NCBI GenBank assembly: GCA_044224605.1
Contig: JBGAKC010000007.1
Coordinates: 68,494-132,493 of the forward strand
Reading direction: 5' to 3'
Origin: UBA7672 sp044224605
Lineage (GTDB): Bacteria > Pseudomonadota > Alphaproteobacteria > Caulobacterales > Hyphomonadaceae
Length of the DNA: 64,000 bases
The notes under the pieces were generated by a model. That model did no database searches. It was not told where the DNA came from and saw nothing but the letters and a program-made list of their open reading frames with translations. The translations under genes were made by a program, and so were the position numbers. Below are positions 8,719 to 19,405 of this stretch, one piece after another (the first letter of the stretch is position 1; each line of letters starts with the position of its first letter).

Positions 8719-9075
8719 GTGTCCCTGACGCTTCGCGAGTTCAATTTCTTCTGCAAGTCGATGCCTGGCGCGACGTTTTTCGAGCAGTGGGGCGGGGCGC
8801 ACGTGTGGAAGGTGGGCGGCAAGGTATTTGCGATTGCGTGGTTCGGGAAGGGCCATGAGCCGGGGATCACGTTCAAGGTCTCGGATATCGGGTGGGAGGT
8901 TTTGCGTGATGCGGCGGGGTGCCGGCCTGCGCCCTACATGGCCTCACGCGGACTGAAGTGGATCCAGAGTTTCGAGAAGCCGGGGCTGAGCAAGTCCGAG
9001 CTGAAGGGGCATTTGAAGGCCAGCTACCAGATGGTGTTCGAGGCGCTGCCGAAACGGGTGCGGGCGGGGCTATAG
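8719..9075 (+). CDS. MmcQ/YjbR-family DNA-binding-fold protein
   Basis: A 118-residue protein starting with GTG directly after the stop of the cyclase-family gene, so probably in the same transcript. The MmcQ/YjbR pattern is visible: an early FFCKSMPGATFFEQWGG segment, FAIAWFGKGHEPGITFK, then PYMASRGLKWIQ and a C-terminal helix with SYQMVFEALPKR. The family has a double-stranded-DNA-binding-protein-like fold and no firmly assigned role. Confidence 0.85.
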   Translation: MSLTLREFNFFCKSMPGATFFEQWGGAHVWKVGGKVFAIAWFGKGHEPGITFKVSDIGWEVLRDAAGCRPAPYMASRGLKWIQSFEKPGLSKSELKGHLKASYQMVFEALPKRVRAGL

Positions 9076-9786
9076 GCACAAGGGCGCGTTCCCGCGGATG
9101 GGCGCGTTTTGGGATTTTGGAATGTGGCGCGCGGTTAGGGCGCGACTATGAGAGGACAGAGATTGGGGCGGACAGCCCTGCGCTGTCACTCCGGGCGTTC
9201 GTCGCTCGAGCCCTCGCTATCGCTTCGGCGTTCGTCACTCGGTTTGATTCGCCGGATCAAACCGTCCCTGCCGAACCGCTCCTCACTCCACCGGACCAAT
9301 TCGACCGCTTCGTGAACCGACGGCTCACGGTGCGACGGGCGCAATCCATCGCTGCGCGAAGGATTGCTGCTCACCATGAGAGTTGTCGGGCTGTCTTGCC
9401 GGGCAGCGAGTGGTTCCCGTTGTCGGGTGTCGTTCTCCGTTCGGGGCAGAGACGCGTCCACCGGTCCCGTGTGCCAATCACCGAGCGGGCGGTTGTGGTT
9501 CATCTGGAAGGTCGAGACGACGTGAAGCACAAGCTCGACGAGCGCGCGCAGCATCGCTGCCAGAGAAAGCTGGCGGGGAAAGGGAGAGCCTACCTCATTT
9601 GCGCGTGTTCGTGCCTGTGTCATGCGGGAGATAATACGTCCGCAATTTCCCCGGCCGGATCTGCGAGGCCAAATCCCACGATCGTTCTGGCCAGCGTGTT
9701 GAATTCACGGAGGAAGATTTTCGGCCATCCTACGAATTTGCTGTACCTCCATCGCACAGCAACTGGCGGCGGCAGTTCAAAACGAA
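9076..9786. other. Gene-poor segment with short direct and inverted repeats
   Basis: No reading frame here has a recognisable domain. Two copies of GCGTTCGTC(G/A)CTCG lie about 35 bases apart near 9195-9242. Directly beside them is an inverted repeat, GGTTTGAT/ATCAAACC (9241-9263). The translated frames look low in complexity and are probably not genes. The segment sits between the MmcQ/YjbR gene and the 3' end of the PEPCK gene. Confidence 0.5.
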
Positions 9787-9811
9787 CAGGCCCGACGGTG
9801 AGCCGGGCCTG
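9787..9811 (-). terminator. Rho-independent terminator of the PEPCK gene
   Basis: A perfect 8-bp stem, CAGGCCCG/CGGGCCTG, with a 9-base loop, followed on the minus strand by TTCGTTTTG, lies 45 bases past the PEPCK stop. A second small hairpin, CGCCGT/ACGGCG (9825-9839), lies between them. Confidence 0.7.
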
Positions 9812-9856
9812 CTGGTGTTCGATTCGCCGTTGAACGGCGATCGCGACGGCGGTCTC

Positions 9857-11707
9857 TTAGCCCAGGCGCGACACGAGCGACTTGTGCTGGTCCCACAGCG
9901 CTTTCGGCAGGCGGTCGCCGAACTTGTCGAAGAAGGCGGGGATCAGCGAGGCTTCCTCGCGCCAGACTTCGTGGTCGACGCCGAGGAGGGTGTCGAGCTG
10001 TTCGTCGGTGAGCGAGAGGCCCGAAACGTCGAGCGAGGACTTGGCGGGGACACGGCCGATGGCGGTGTCGACGGCCTGAGCCTTACCTTCGAGACGATCG
10101 ACGATGTATTTCAGCACGCGGCTGTTCTCGCCGAAACCCGGCCAGATGAACTTGCCGTTCTTGTCCTTCCGGAACCAGTTTACGAAGAAGATCTTCGGCA
10201 GCCTGGCGCCCTGCTTCTGACCGATCTTCAGCCAGTGAGCGAAGTAGTCGGCCATGTTGTAGCCGGCGAAGGGCAGCATCGCGAACGGGTCGCGGCGGAG
10301 TTCGCCGACCTTGTTCTCGGCGGCGGCGGTGCCTTCGGAGGCGACCGTCGAGCCCATGAACACGCCATGTTCCCAGTCGAACGCTTCGGTGACGAGCGGA
10401 ACCGCCGAGGCGCGGCGGCCGCCGAACAGGATGGCGCTGATCGGAACACCGGCGGGGTTCTCCCACTCCGGCGCAATCGCCGGACATTGACCAGCCGGGC
10501 AGGCGAAACGGGCGTTCGGGTGGGCGGCAGGCTCGCCCATCGCCGGCGACCACGGGCGGCCGCGCCAGTCGGTGAGGCCTTCCGGCGGCTCTTTCGTCAT
10601 GCCTTCCCACCAGACGTCCCCGTCGGCGGTGAGGGCGACGTTCGTGAAGACCGTGTTCTTGGCGCACGAGTCGAGCGCGTTACGGTTAGTGGCGGCCGAC
10701 GTGCCCGGGGCGACGCCGAAGAAGCCCGCTTCCGGATTGATGGCGTAGAGCTGGCCATCTTCTCCGAAACGCATCCAGCAGATGTCGTCGCCGATCGTCT
10801 CGGCTTTCCAGCCGGCGAGCGTCGGCTCGAGCATGGCGAGGTTGGTCTTGCCGCAGGCCGACGGGAAGGCGGCGGCGACGTACTTCACGACGCCTTCGGG
10901 CGAGGTGAGCTTGAGGATGAGCATGTGCTCGGCCAGCCAGCCTTCATCACGCGCCATGACCGAGGCGATGCGGAGGGCGTAGCACTTCTTGCCGAGGAGG
11001 GCGTTGCCGCCATAGCCCGAACCATACGACCAGATCTCGCGGGTCTCGGGATAGTGGACGATGTACTTGTCGTCGTTGCAGGGCCAGGGAACGTCCTTCT
11101 GGCCCGGGGCCAGCGGCGCGCCGAGCGTGTGGACGGCGGGAACGAAGAAACCATCGTCGCCGATGGCGTCCAGCGCAGCGCGACCCATGCGCGTCATCAC
11201 CCGCATCGAGATGGCCACGTAGCCGGAGTCCGTGATCTCGACGCCAAGGGCTGAGATCGGCGAGCCGATCGGGCCCATGGAGAAGGGCACGACATACATT
11301 GTGCGGCCGCGCATGCAGCCGTCGAACAGGCCGTTGAGCTTGGCGCGCATCTCGGCGGGGTTGGCCCAGTTGTTGGTCGGGCCGGCGTCGGCCTGTTTCT
11401 CGGAGCAGATGAAGGTGCGGCTCTCGACGCGGGCGACGTCCTTGGGGTCCGAGGCGGCGTAGAAGGAGTTGGGACGCTTGGCGGCGTTGAGACGCTTCAG
11501 CGTGCCAAGGGCGATCAGTTCCTGCGTGAGCTTGTCGAACTCGGCGTCCGAGCCATCGCACCAGTGAACGCGATCCGGCTTGGTGAGCGCGGCGATCTCC
11601 TTGACCCACGCGATCAGCTTCGCGTGTTTCGTGGGAGCCGGTTCGAGACCGGGGATGGAAGATGCGCCGGTGTCCTTGGACTTCGCAGGCGCTGCCGTCA
11701 TGCTCAT
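9857..11707 (-). CDS. pckG: Phosphoenolpyruvate carboxykinase (GTP)
   Basis: The enzyme converts oxaloacetate and GTP to phosphoenolpyruvate, GDP and CO2, the entry step of gluconeogenesis. The roughly 616-residue length and the kinase motif AAFPSACGKTNLAMLEPTL with GDDICWMRF identify the GTP-dependent family rather than the shorter ATP form. Other hallmarks are MYVVPFSMGPIGSPIS, NWFRKDKNGKFIWPGFGENS and GRRASAVPLV. The ATG at 11707 is the first good start; another is at 11701, and a GTG lies at 11722. It is transcribed alone with its own terminator. Confidence 0.95.
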   Translation of the reverse strand: MSMTAAPAKSKDTGASSIPGLEPAPTKHAKLIAWVKEIAALTKPDRVHWCDGSDAEFDKLTQELIALGTLKRLNAAKRPNSFYAASDPKDVARVESRTFICSEKQADAGPTNNWANPAEMRAKLNGLFDGCMRGRTMYVVPFSMGPIGSPISALGVEITDSGYVAISMRVMTRMGRAALDAIGDDGFFVPAVHTLGAPLAPGQKDVPWPCNDDKYIVHYPETREIWSYGSGYGGNALLGKKCYALRIASVMARDEGWLAEHMLILKLTSPEGVVKYVAAAFPSACGKTNLAMLEPTLAGWKAETIGDDICWMRFGEDGQLYAINPEAGFFGVAPGTSAATNRNALDSCAKNTVFTNVALTADGDVWWEGMTKEPPEGLTDWRGRPWSPAMGEPAAHPNARFACPAGQCPAIAPEWENPAGVPISAILFGGRRASAVPLVTEAFDWEHGVFMGSTVASEGTAAAENKVGELRRDPFAMLPFAGYNMADYFAHWLKIGQKQGARLPKIFFVNWFRKDKNGKFIWPGFGENSRVLKYIVDRLEGKAQAVDTAIGRVPAKSSLDVSGLSLTDEQLDTLLGVDHEVWREEASLIPAFFDKFGDRLPKALWDQHKSLVSRLG

Positions 11708-12223
11708 CTCAGATATTCCCACTACTACCCGCCCAAACCTCAGATCCGGGACGGCTCTCCAGGCCAGGCTCCGAATCCCACTGAAGCGACGCGATGCGCC
11801 GCCCTACGAAAACTTCATTCCAAGAGCAGGACTTGTGCCAAGACGGCGCCCTTGAAAACCCATCGGCTGCATCACGATTCGTAACACCGGCGAAAGCTGG
11901 CGACCGGGTTCGTCCATTCGATTGGCCGACGACCCCTTATTAACGACAAATCTACTCCTCGCCGCACCACTTAGCATCCCCCGTAAGGGTAGTTGACGGC
12001 GCTGCCCAATTACCCAGCCGAGGCCTATAGCGTCGAGTGAAATGTTGGCGCCGTGCGTCGCGGCGCCGCAGCACCTACAAGGGTGATCTCACTGTCCTGC
12101 GAGTGAATTCCGGTCGGATTCACGCAAATTGGGGCGAGGCAGCCGAACGCACATTCTCTCGTGACACGAGAGTTTAGAATTGTTGCGTCGCAGCAGGTGA
12201 GTTCAATTCATTGCAGTCTGTTG
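11708..12223. other. Long intergenic region upstream of PEPCK with dyads
   Basis: No gene is seen. Two inverted repeats stand out: GTGAAT/ATTCAC (12103-12123) and the perfect 17-base dyad CTCTCGTGACACGAGAG (12156-12172). The second lies 52 bases past the glycerophosphodiesterase stop and about 450 bases upstream of the PEPCK start, so it could belong to either. No T-run follows it, so an operator is as likely as a transcription end. Confidence 0.4.
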
Positions 12224-13198
12224 TCAGAGACCACACGCCGTCGACTTTTGCCGCAGCCCGGCAAGCTGACGGGCGGTCTTGTCGGTGATGTCGGTGACCA
12301 GAATCGCAAGGCCGCCGGAGACGAGGGCGTTGTACTCCGAGCCGTCGCCATCGTCCCAGTAGCGCGTGTCGAGGGAGGAGGCGCGGGGGCCGAGCGTTCC
12401 GAAGGCGGATTCGACGCCGCGCTCGGCAAGGGAGGTCCACAGCGCCGGGTCTGGCTTGGTGACGCCGGTCCAGGCGACGAGATGATCGGTCTGGACTCCC
12501 CGCGCGACAAGGGCGTCGAGGTGGGCCGGGTCGTTGACCGTGGCGGTAATCAAGAGATCGGGAGCAAGTTTGTGGACCTCGGCGGCCTGGTCGTCGGTGT
12601 AGGTGACGAGGAAGACGTTGTTTTCGGCCTTGGCGTCGCGGACTGCGGCGATGATGGGGCCCCACTCGGCTGACTTCTTCTTGTCGAGTTCGAGGACGGC
12701 GTTGTTTTTCATCGCCCAGGCGAGGGCGGCCTCCAGCGTTGGCGGGGCGAAGGTCGTGGTTTTCTGGGAGGTTTCCAGCTTCAGCTTCCGGATCTCGTCG
12801 AGCGTGTGATCGGCGACCGGGCCTTCGCCGGTGGTGGTGCGGGCGAGATCATCGTCATGCATCAGGACGAGGACGCCGTCCTTCGTTTCGGAGATGTCGA
12901 TTTCCATGGCGTGGGTCCCGGCGTCGTATGTGCGCTGGAAGGTCTCGATGGCGTTCTCGGGATAGTCGCGGGTGGGGCCGCCGCGATGGCCGATCAGCAG
13001 GACGCCGCCGGTCTTGCGCAGGCAGTCGAGCCGGGCCGGGAGGGGCTGCTCACCAATGACGCCATCGGTGGTTGCGGGGGCCGCGCCGGACGCCTTGGCC
13101 GGGGTCGGGACCGCGCCGGTCGAGGCCGTGGCGGTTGGGTCGTTCGGGCCGCTGCAGGCGGCGAGGGCGAGGAGGGAGGTGGCGAAAAGATGACGCAT
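12224..13198 (-). CDS. Glycerophosphodiester phosphodiesterase family lipoprotein
   Basis: Starting at the ATG at 13198, the product opens with MRHLFATSLLALAAC, a lipoprotein signal with lipobox LAAC. An Ala/Thr/Pro linker follows, then a GDPD TIM-barrel. Catalytic elements are visible: GHRGGPTRDYPENA, then MEIDISETKDGVLVLMHDD. These carry the His, Glu, Asp and His residues of the metal-dependent active site. The protein probably hydrolyses glycerophosphodiesters released from phospholipids, in the periplasm. It has about 324 residues and no obvious operon partners. Confidence 0.88.
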   Translation of the reverse strand: MRHLFATSLLALAACSGPNDPTATASTGAVPTPAKASGAAPATTDGVIGEQPLPARLDCLRKTGGVLLIGHRGGPTRDYPENAIETFQRTYDAGTHAMEIDISETKDGVLVLMHDDDLARTTTGEGPVADHTLDEIRKLKLETSQKTTTFAPPTLEAALAWAMKNNAVLELDKKKSAEWGPIIAAVRDAKAENNVFLVTYTDDQAAEVHKLAPDLLITATVNDPAHLDALVARGVQTDHLVAWTGVTKPDPALWTSLAERGVESAFGTLGPRASSLDTRYWDDGDGSEYNALVSGGLAILVTDITDKTARQLAGLRQKSTACGL

Positions 13199-13456
13199 GA
13201 CTAGATCCGGGCTCCAGGCGCGGGGGATGGTTATGCCCGGTTCCGCGGGAAAGGCGATGGCGTTGGTTCGGTTGGTGTGGATCAGACAGGGCGGATATGG
13301 CCGCTGCTGCACCGTGTCGCTGCGAAAATTGCAGCAGGAACAGGCGTTACACGCCTCGTTCTGGGGCTTCCGACGGTTGAAAGAATTGCGGCGCTACGTG
13401 ACGGCGTCTAAGAGTACCGCCAATAGCGCACAACAGGCGCGCACGGGAGGCGGTCG

Positions 13457-15198
<1,742 letters not shown>

Positions 15199-15202
<4 letters not shown>

Positions 15203-16035
15203 CGAACGCCGACAGCGCGGGCGCGAAGCAGGACGGCTCATCCGGTATAGGGAAGGGCCGTGTTGCCGTGCTGGCGCTCAGCGTCGGGCTGCTGGCGATC
15301 GGCGGGCTGTTGCTGGTTGCTGGGCCGTTGCTGCTTAAGACCAGTCTGGTTAGCCGCGATTTCGCGCGCTTCGAGCTTTCGGGCATCGCGATGTACGTGC
15401 TAGGCGCGGCGGTCGTGATTGCGCTGGCCGGGCTCGGGATGGCGCTCATGGGCAAGAAGCATCGCGCGGGGATCGTGGCGGTGCTGGTGATGATGGCAGG
15501 CGGCGTCGGGGCGGGGACGCTCTACGCCGAGAACGTCATCAAGCATGACATGCCGCCGATCAACGACGTGCAGACCGACTGGGAACATCCGTTGGCCTTC
15601 ACCGAAAAGACGCTGAAGACGCGCGAGGAGGCGGGCTCCATCCGCGTGCGCGATGATGCAGTGATCCCCGACGGCGAGGGGCAGTGGTCAGGCATGACCT
15701 ACGCGGCGGCGCAGGCGAAGGTCTATGATGATCTCGAGCCGCTGTTCGTGAAGCAGGGTGTGGCCGAGGCGACGGCGGCGGCGGCGCGGGCGGCAAGGCG
15801 GCTGGGCTGGAGCGTCACGACGGAGAGCGCGACCGATGAGGGCGCGGTGGAAGCCGTCTATCAGGAGCCCTGGTATGGGCTTGTCTATGACGTGGCCGTG
15901 CGTGTTGTTCCCAATGGCAGTCAGGGCTCACGCATCGACCTGCGCGCGACCAGCCGCACGGTGGACCGCGACATGGGCGAAAGCGCCTCGCAGCTCAGGC
16001 AGTTGCGGAACGAGGTCAGCCTCGAACTGAGGTAG
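15199..16035 (+). CDS. DUF1499-domain membrane protein
   Basis: The 278-residue protein has three hydrophobic helices in its first 110 residues (about 21-45, 57-80 and 88-105). These are followed by a DUF1499 domain: GMTYAAAQAKVYDDLEPL, RLGWSVTT, YGLVYDVAVRV, and a C-terminal DLRATSRTVDRDMGESASQL that matches the family's RSxSRxGxxDxGxNxxR-type block. The function of DUF1499 is not established. The ATGA overlap with the acyl-CoA synthetase suggests a lipid or envelope context. Confidence 0.8.
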
Positions 16036-16100
16036 GCGAGCGCGCCCTCATGGTGAGCAGGCGGCGTAGCTGCCGCCCATCGAACCACGAGAGCGTAGGC

Positions 16101-17699
16101 CTACTTCTCCCGGCACATGTAGCGGGTGCGGTGGATGTCCTCGGCGTTGTCGGCATAGCCTGTGATCTTCGGCGAGACGATATCCTGCGTGACGCGGGTG
16201 AGCATGGGCAGGACGGCCGTATCATCAAGCATCAGCTGCTCGGCCTGCTTGAGGATGGCGGCGCGCTTGGCCGTGTCGCGCTCGAGCGAAGACTGGTCGA
16301 GCAGGGCATCATAGGCTGGGTTGGTGTAGTCGCCGTAGTTCATCGGGCCCGTGCGGGAATCCAGGAGATAGAGGAAGTTATACGCGTCGTTGAAGTCGGC
16401 GACCCAACCGGTGTCCGCGATCGAATAGTCCTTGGTCTTGAGGGCGTCGTAGAGCGCCTGGGTCTCGACCTGGCGGATCTCGGCCTGCACCCAGGGAGCG
16501 ATGTCCTTGAAGTTTTGCTGGATGACCGGGGCGATGCGCGGATTGTCGCCTGTGGAACGGTAGAGATACTCGAACTTCAGCGGCTTCGACGGGCCGTAGC
16601 CGGCCTGCTGGAGCAAGGCGGCGGCCTGCTTGAGGCGCTCGGGGCGCGGCGTGGATTTCCAGCTGAATTCGGCCGGCGTGTAGTCGTTCATGCCCATCGG
16701 CACGAAATTGTAGGACGGGATCTGGCCGCCGCGCAGGATCGAGTCCGTGATGTATTCGCGGTCCATCGCCATCGCGAGCGCCTTGCGGACGCGTGCGTCG
16801 GTGAAGGGGGCTTTCTTGGTGTTGGTGACGACATAGGTGGTCGCCATCATTGGGGAAATGCGGGGCCAGCCGGGTAGGTTCTTCTTGGTCTCTTCAAGCT
16901 GTCCGGTGGGGAAGGAGTTGTTCATGTCGATCTCGCCAGCCATAGCGCGGCGGACCATCTGGTCGTGGTTCTGGACCGGGAAGTAGACGACCTCGCCGAA
17001 GCAGAGCTTGTCGGCGCCATCCCACTTGTCATTCTTCTTCGACAGGAGGAAGTCACCCTTCTTCCATTCGACCACCTTGTAGGGGCCATTGACCACGATG
17101 TTCTCGGGCGAGGTCCAGGCGCCGCCGAACTTCTCGACGGTGTGACGCGGAAGCGGGAAGGCGGTGTAATGCTTCAGCACGCCCGGCAGGTAGGGCATCG
17201 GGTATTCGAGCTGGATTTCGAGGGTGTGGTCATCGACCGCCTTGACGCCGACCTGATCGACTGGGAGCTCGCCGGCGTTCACGGCGCGGCCGTTCTTGAT
17301 GCCGTACTGGATCGAGGCGTAGGCGACGCCGACCGTCTTCGGGTCGAACAGGCGCCGGAAAGAGAACACGAAATCGTCAGCGGTGACGGGCGCGCCGTCG
17401 GACCAGTTCATGGGCTTGAGCTTGAACGTCCAGGTCAGCTGGTCTTCCGAGACGGTCCAGCTTTCGGCGACGCCGGGGACCGGCTTGGAGGCCGCATCCT
17501 CGGTAAACAGGCCGATGAACATATCCCCGATGATGTCATTCGCCCATGTTCCCTCAACCATCTGGGGATCGAGCGACTTCGGATCTGCGCCGATGCCGCG
17601 GCGGAAGCGGTCGACGCCGCTGGAACTGTCTCCGCCGCAGGCGGCCAGCAGCATCACGGCCGCAAGCGCTCCGGCGAAAATCCGGGATTTCGAACCCAT
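16101..17699 (-). CDS. Peptide ABC transporter substrate-binding lipoprotein (family 5, OppA-like)
   Basis: The 532-residue protein begins with a lipoprotein signal (FAGALAAVMLLAACGGD, lipobox LAAC) and has the class-5 solute-binding fold. Seen are IGADPKSLDPQMVEGTWAN, the family core LTWTFKLKPMNWSDGAPVTADDFVFSFRR (the W-S-D-G-x-P-V-T-A-D-D-F signature), and DREYITDSILRGGQIPSYNFVPMGM. It binds oligopeptides in the periplasm for an Opp/Dpp importer. The two matching permease genes are 3.2 kb away at 20932-22784 on the same strand, with six unrelated plus-strand genes between. Confidence 0.92.
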   Translation of the reverse strand: MGSKSRIFAGALAAVMLLAACGGDSSSGVDRFRRGIGADPKSLDPQMVEGTWANDIIGDMFIGLFTEDAASKPVPGVAESWTVSEDQLTWTFKLKPMNWSDGAPVTADDFVFSFRRLFDPKTVGVAYASIQYGIKNGRAVNAGELPVDQVGVKAVDDHTLEIQLEYPMPYLPGVLKHYTAFPLPRHTVEKFGGAWTSPENIVVNGPYKVVEWKKGDFLLSKKNDKWDGADKLCFGEVVYFPVQNHDQMVRRAMAGEIDMNNSFPTGQLEETKKNLPGWPRISPMMATTYVVTNTKKAPFTDARVRKALAMAMDREYITDSILRGGQIPSYNFVPMGMNDYTPAEFSWKSTPRPERLKQAAALLQQAGYGPSKPLKFEYLYRSTGDNPRIAPVIQQNFKDIAPWVQAEIRQVETQALYDALKTKDYSIADTGWVADFNDAYNFLYLLDSRTGPMNYGDYTNPAYDALLDQSSLERDTAKRAAILKQAEQLMLDDTAVLPMLTRVTQDIVSPKITGYADNAEDIHRTRYMCREK

Positions 17700-17832
17700 T
17701 CAGCGCTCCTTCATCGGCGGGCCGGCACGTTCACCAACAGCACACGGCTTTTCCTCGCGGGAAACTAGCGTCAGAGTGCAACGGATTGAAAGGCCCTTGC
17801 GCGGCCTCGTACCAAGTTGGGCAGGACGGACC

Positions 17833-18321
17833 ATGCGTGTGTTCATCATCGCGGCTCTTATTCCCATAATCACGGCGCCTGCCGTAGCGCAGGAAGCGCT
17901 GCACAAGAGGGTCTACGCCTGCGCGCAGATGGCTGACGCGGGGCAGCGGCATAGCTGTTTCGACTCGCTGGTGCCCGAACTGAAGAAGGCGGGCGAGTCG
18001 CAGTTCGGCGCGCCGGCTGCGCCAAAGACTTCGCCGCTGACGGCTCCGGTGGTCACCGCAGAGGCGCCCAAGGCGTCGAAACCGGCGGCGCCGTCCGAAC
18101 CGGAGAAGGTGAACCTCCCGGTGAAGTCGATGTCGCGTTCGACGGACGGCAAGCTGCGCTTCACGATGGAGAACGGGCAGGTGTGGAAACAGATCGACAC
18201 CACGACCCTGCGCAATATCGGCGAGGCGCCGTGGACGGCGGAAATCCGCAAGGCGTCGTTCGGCAGTTTCCTGCTGTCGCTGAATGGCGGCAAGGCCGTG
18301 CGCGTCGAGCGGGTGAACTAG
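17833..18321 (+). CDS. Exported hypothetical protein, copy 1 of a tandem pair
   Basis: The ATG at 17833 opens a signal peptide (MRVFIIAALIPIITAPAVAQ) and a mature part of about 142 residues. The protein has an N-terminal YACAQMADAGQRHSCFDSL segment with two Cys, an Ala/Pro/Lys linker, and a C-terminal domain with LRFTMENGQVWKQID and ending KAVRVERVN. The next gene encodes the same layout. The CA..xxD..RxxCxD pattern plus a small beta domain occurs in other proteobacterial periplasmic proteins, but the role is unknown. A frame open from 17383 runs antisense to the OppA gene and is not the real start. Confidence 0.75.
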   Translation: MRVFIIAALIPIITAPAVAQEALHKRVYACAQMADAGQRHSCFDSLVPELKKAGESQFGAPAAPKTSPLTAPVVTAEAPKASKPAAPSEPEKVNLPVKSMSRSTDGKLRFTMENGQVWKQIDTTTLRNIGEAPWTAEIRKASFGSFLLSLNGGKAVRVERVN

Positions 18322-18867
18322 GTGATGCGGGTGCGGGGTATTGCGATCGCCGTCATTGCGCTGGGCGCACCGCACGCATTCGCGCAGGAGGCGCCGCTGG
18401 ACAAGGTCTATGCGTGCGCGGCGAAGACGGACAATGCCGAGCGGCTTGCCTGCTATGATGCAGCGGTAGCCGGGTTGAAGCAGGCGCAGACATCTGGCGG
18501 TGTTGCGGTGGTGGCCCGCTCGCAGATCGAGGCGGCGGAGAAGGAAGCATTCGGTCTCAGCCAGCCGTCGCTGTCGGAGCTGGCGCGCAGTGCGAACAAG
18601 ATGCCGGCGGCGCCAGGCGCTGCAGCTGCGCCGCCGCCGCAGGAACTGGATCGCGTGACGCTGACTGTGAAGGCGCTGGAGCGCAGGCCGGACGGCACCT
18701 ATCGCTTCACGATGGAGAACGGCCAGGTCTGGGAGCAGATCGACGGCAATGAACTTGGCAAGACGCTGCGCGCTCCGGTGAAGGCGGAGATCAAGAAAGG
18801 GGCCATCGGCAGCTACATGCTTAAGGTCGGCGACCGGGCGTCCGTGCGGGTGCGGCGGATCAAGTAG
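18322..18867 (+). CDS. Exported hypothetical protein, copy 2 of a tandem pair
   Basis: It follows copy 1 with no gap, using GTG at 18322 or ATG at 18325. The 181-residue product has a signal peptide ending near AFAQ, the segment YACAAKTDNAERLACYDAAV, a longer Ala/Pro linker, and the C-terminal domain YRFTMENGQVWEQIDG with ending VRVRRIK. The conserved TMENGQVWxQID block shared with copy 1 shows a tandem duplication. It is probably periplasmic; no function is known. Confidence 0.75.
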   Translation: MMRVRGIAIAVIALGAPHAFAQEAPLDKVYACAAKTDNAERLACYDAAVAGLKQAQTSGGVAVVARSQIEAAEKEAFGLSQPSLSELARSANKMPAAPGAAAAPPPQELDRVTLTVKALERRPDGTYRFTMENGQVWEQIDGNELGKTLRAPVKAEIKKGAIGSYMLKVGDRASVRVRRIK

Positions 18868-18877
18868 GACAGGCGGG

Positions 18878-19291
18878 ATGTGGCGGACCATCCTGATCTT
18901 CGGGGCGATCCTGGCGGGAATCGCCATCGTGCTGCAGTGGCTGCAGTATCGCATTCTGGCTTGGAGTTATCCGGGCGAGATCTATCTGTTCATGCTGGCG
19001 CTGTGCTTCCTCGGGCTCGGCGTGTGGCTGGGAGTATCGTTGTTCCGTCGTCCGGCGCCGGGAGCGTTCGAGCCCAACACGGCCGCCCAGAAGACTCTGG
19101 GGATCAGCGAACGTGAGAAGGAAGTGCTCGAGCTCCTGGCGGCAGGGGAGTCGAACAAGGGCATTGCTGGCCGGCTCAATGTATCGCCCAATACCGTCAA
19201 GACGCACGTCGCCAGGCTCTACGAAAAACTGCAGGCGAAGCGCCGCACGGAGGCGATCCTCCGGGCGCGCGAACTGGGGATCATCAAGTAA
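18878..19291 (+). CDS. Membrane-anchored LuxR-type transcriptional regulator
   Basis: A 137-residue protein with two N-terminal membrane helices (about 5-26 and 35-56) and a C-terminal LuxR/GerE helix-turn-helix (about 71-135): ISEREKEVLELLAAGESNKG, then LNVSPNTVKTHVARLYEKL and the KRRTEAILRARELGII ending. There is no receiver domain, so any signal would have to come through the membrane. It is followed by a DUF4199 membrane protein, a pairing found repeatedly in Caulobacterales and sphingomonads. Confidence 0.88.
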   Translation: MWRTILIFGAILAGIAIVLQWLQYRILAWSYPGEIYLFMLALCFLGLGVWLGVSLFRRPAPGAFEPNTAAQKTLGISEREKEVLELLAAGESNKGIAGRLNVSPNTVKTHVARLYEKLQAKRRTEAILRARELGIIK

Positions 19292-19405
19292 CGGAGTGTA
19301 ACGCGCCGAAAATGGAGTGATTTCACGAAGATCACCCTTTCGGGCGATTGCGGCTGGGACGGTCCGGGACGCAGGCTGGCATCGCAAGCACAGGGAGGGT
19401 TCAGC

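Noticed and set aside
8919..9833. 304-codon plus-strand frame covering the gene-poor segment
   Set aside because: It starts inside the MmcQ/YjbR gene in another frame and shows no family pattern.
9815..11254. 479-codon open frame on the plus strand, antisense to the PEPCK gene
   Set aside because: The opposite frame encodes an unmistakable PEPCK. The antisense translation is Arg/Gly/Val-rich with no domain, as expected opposite a high-GC gene.
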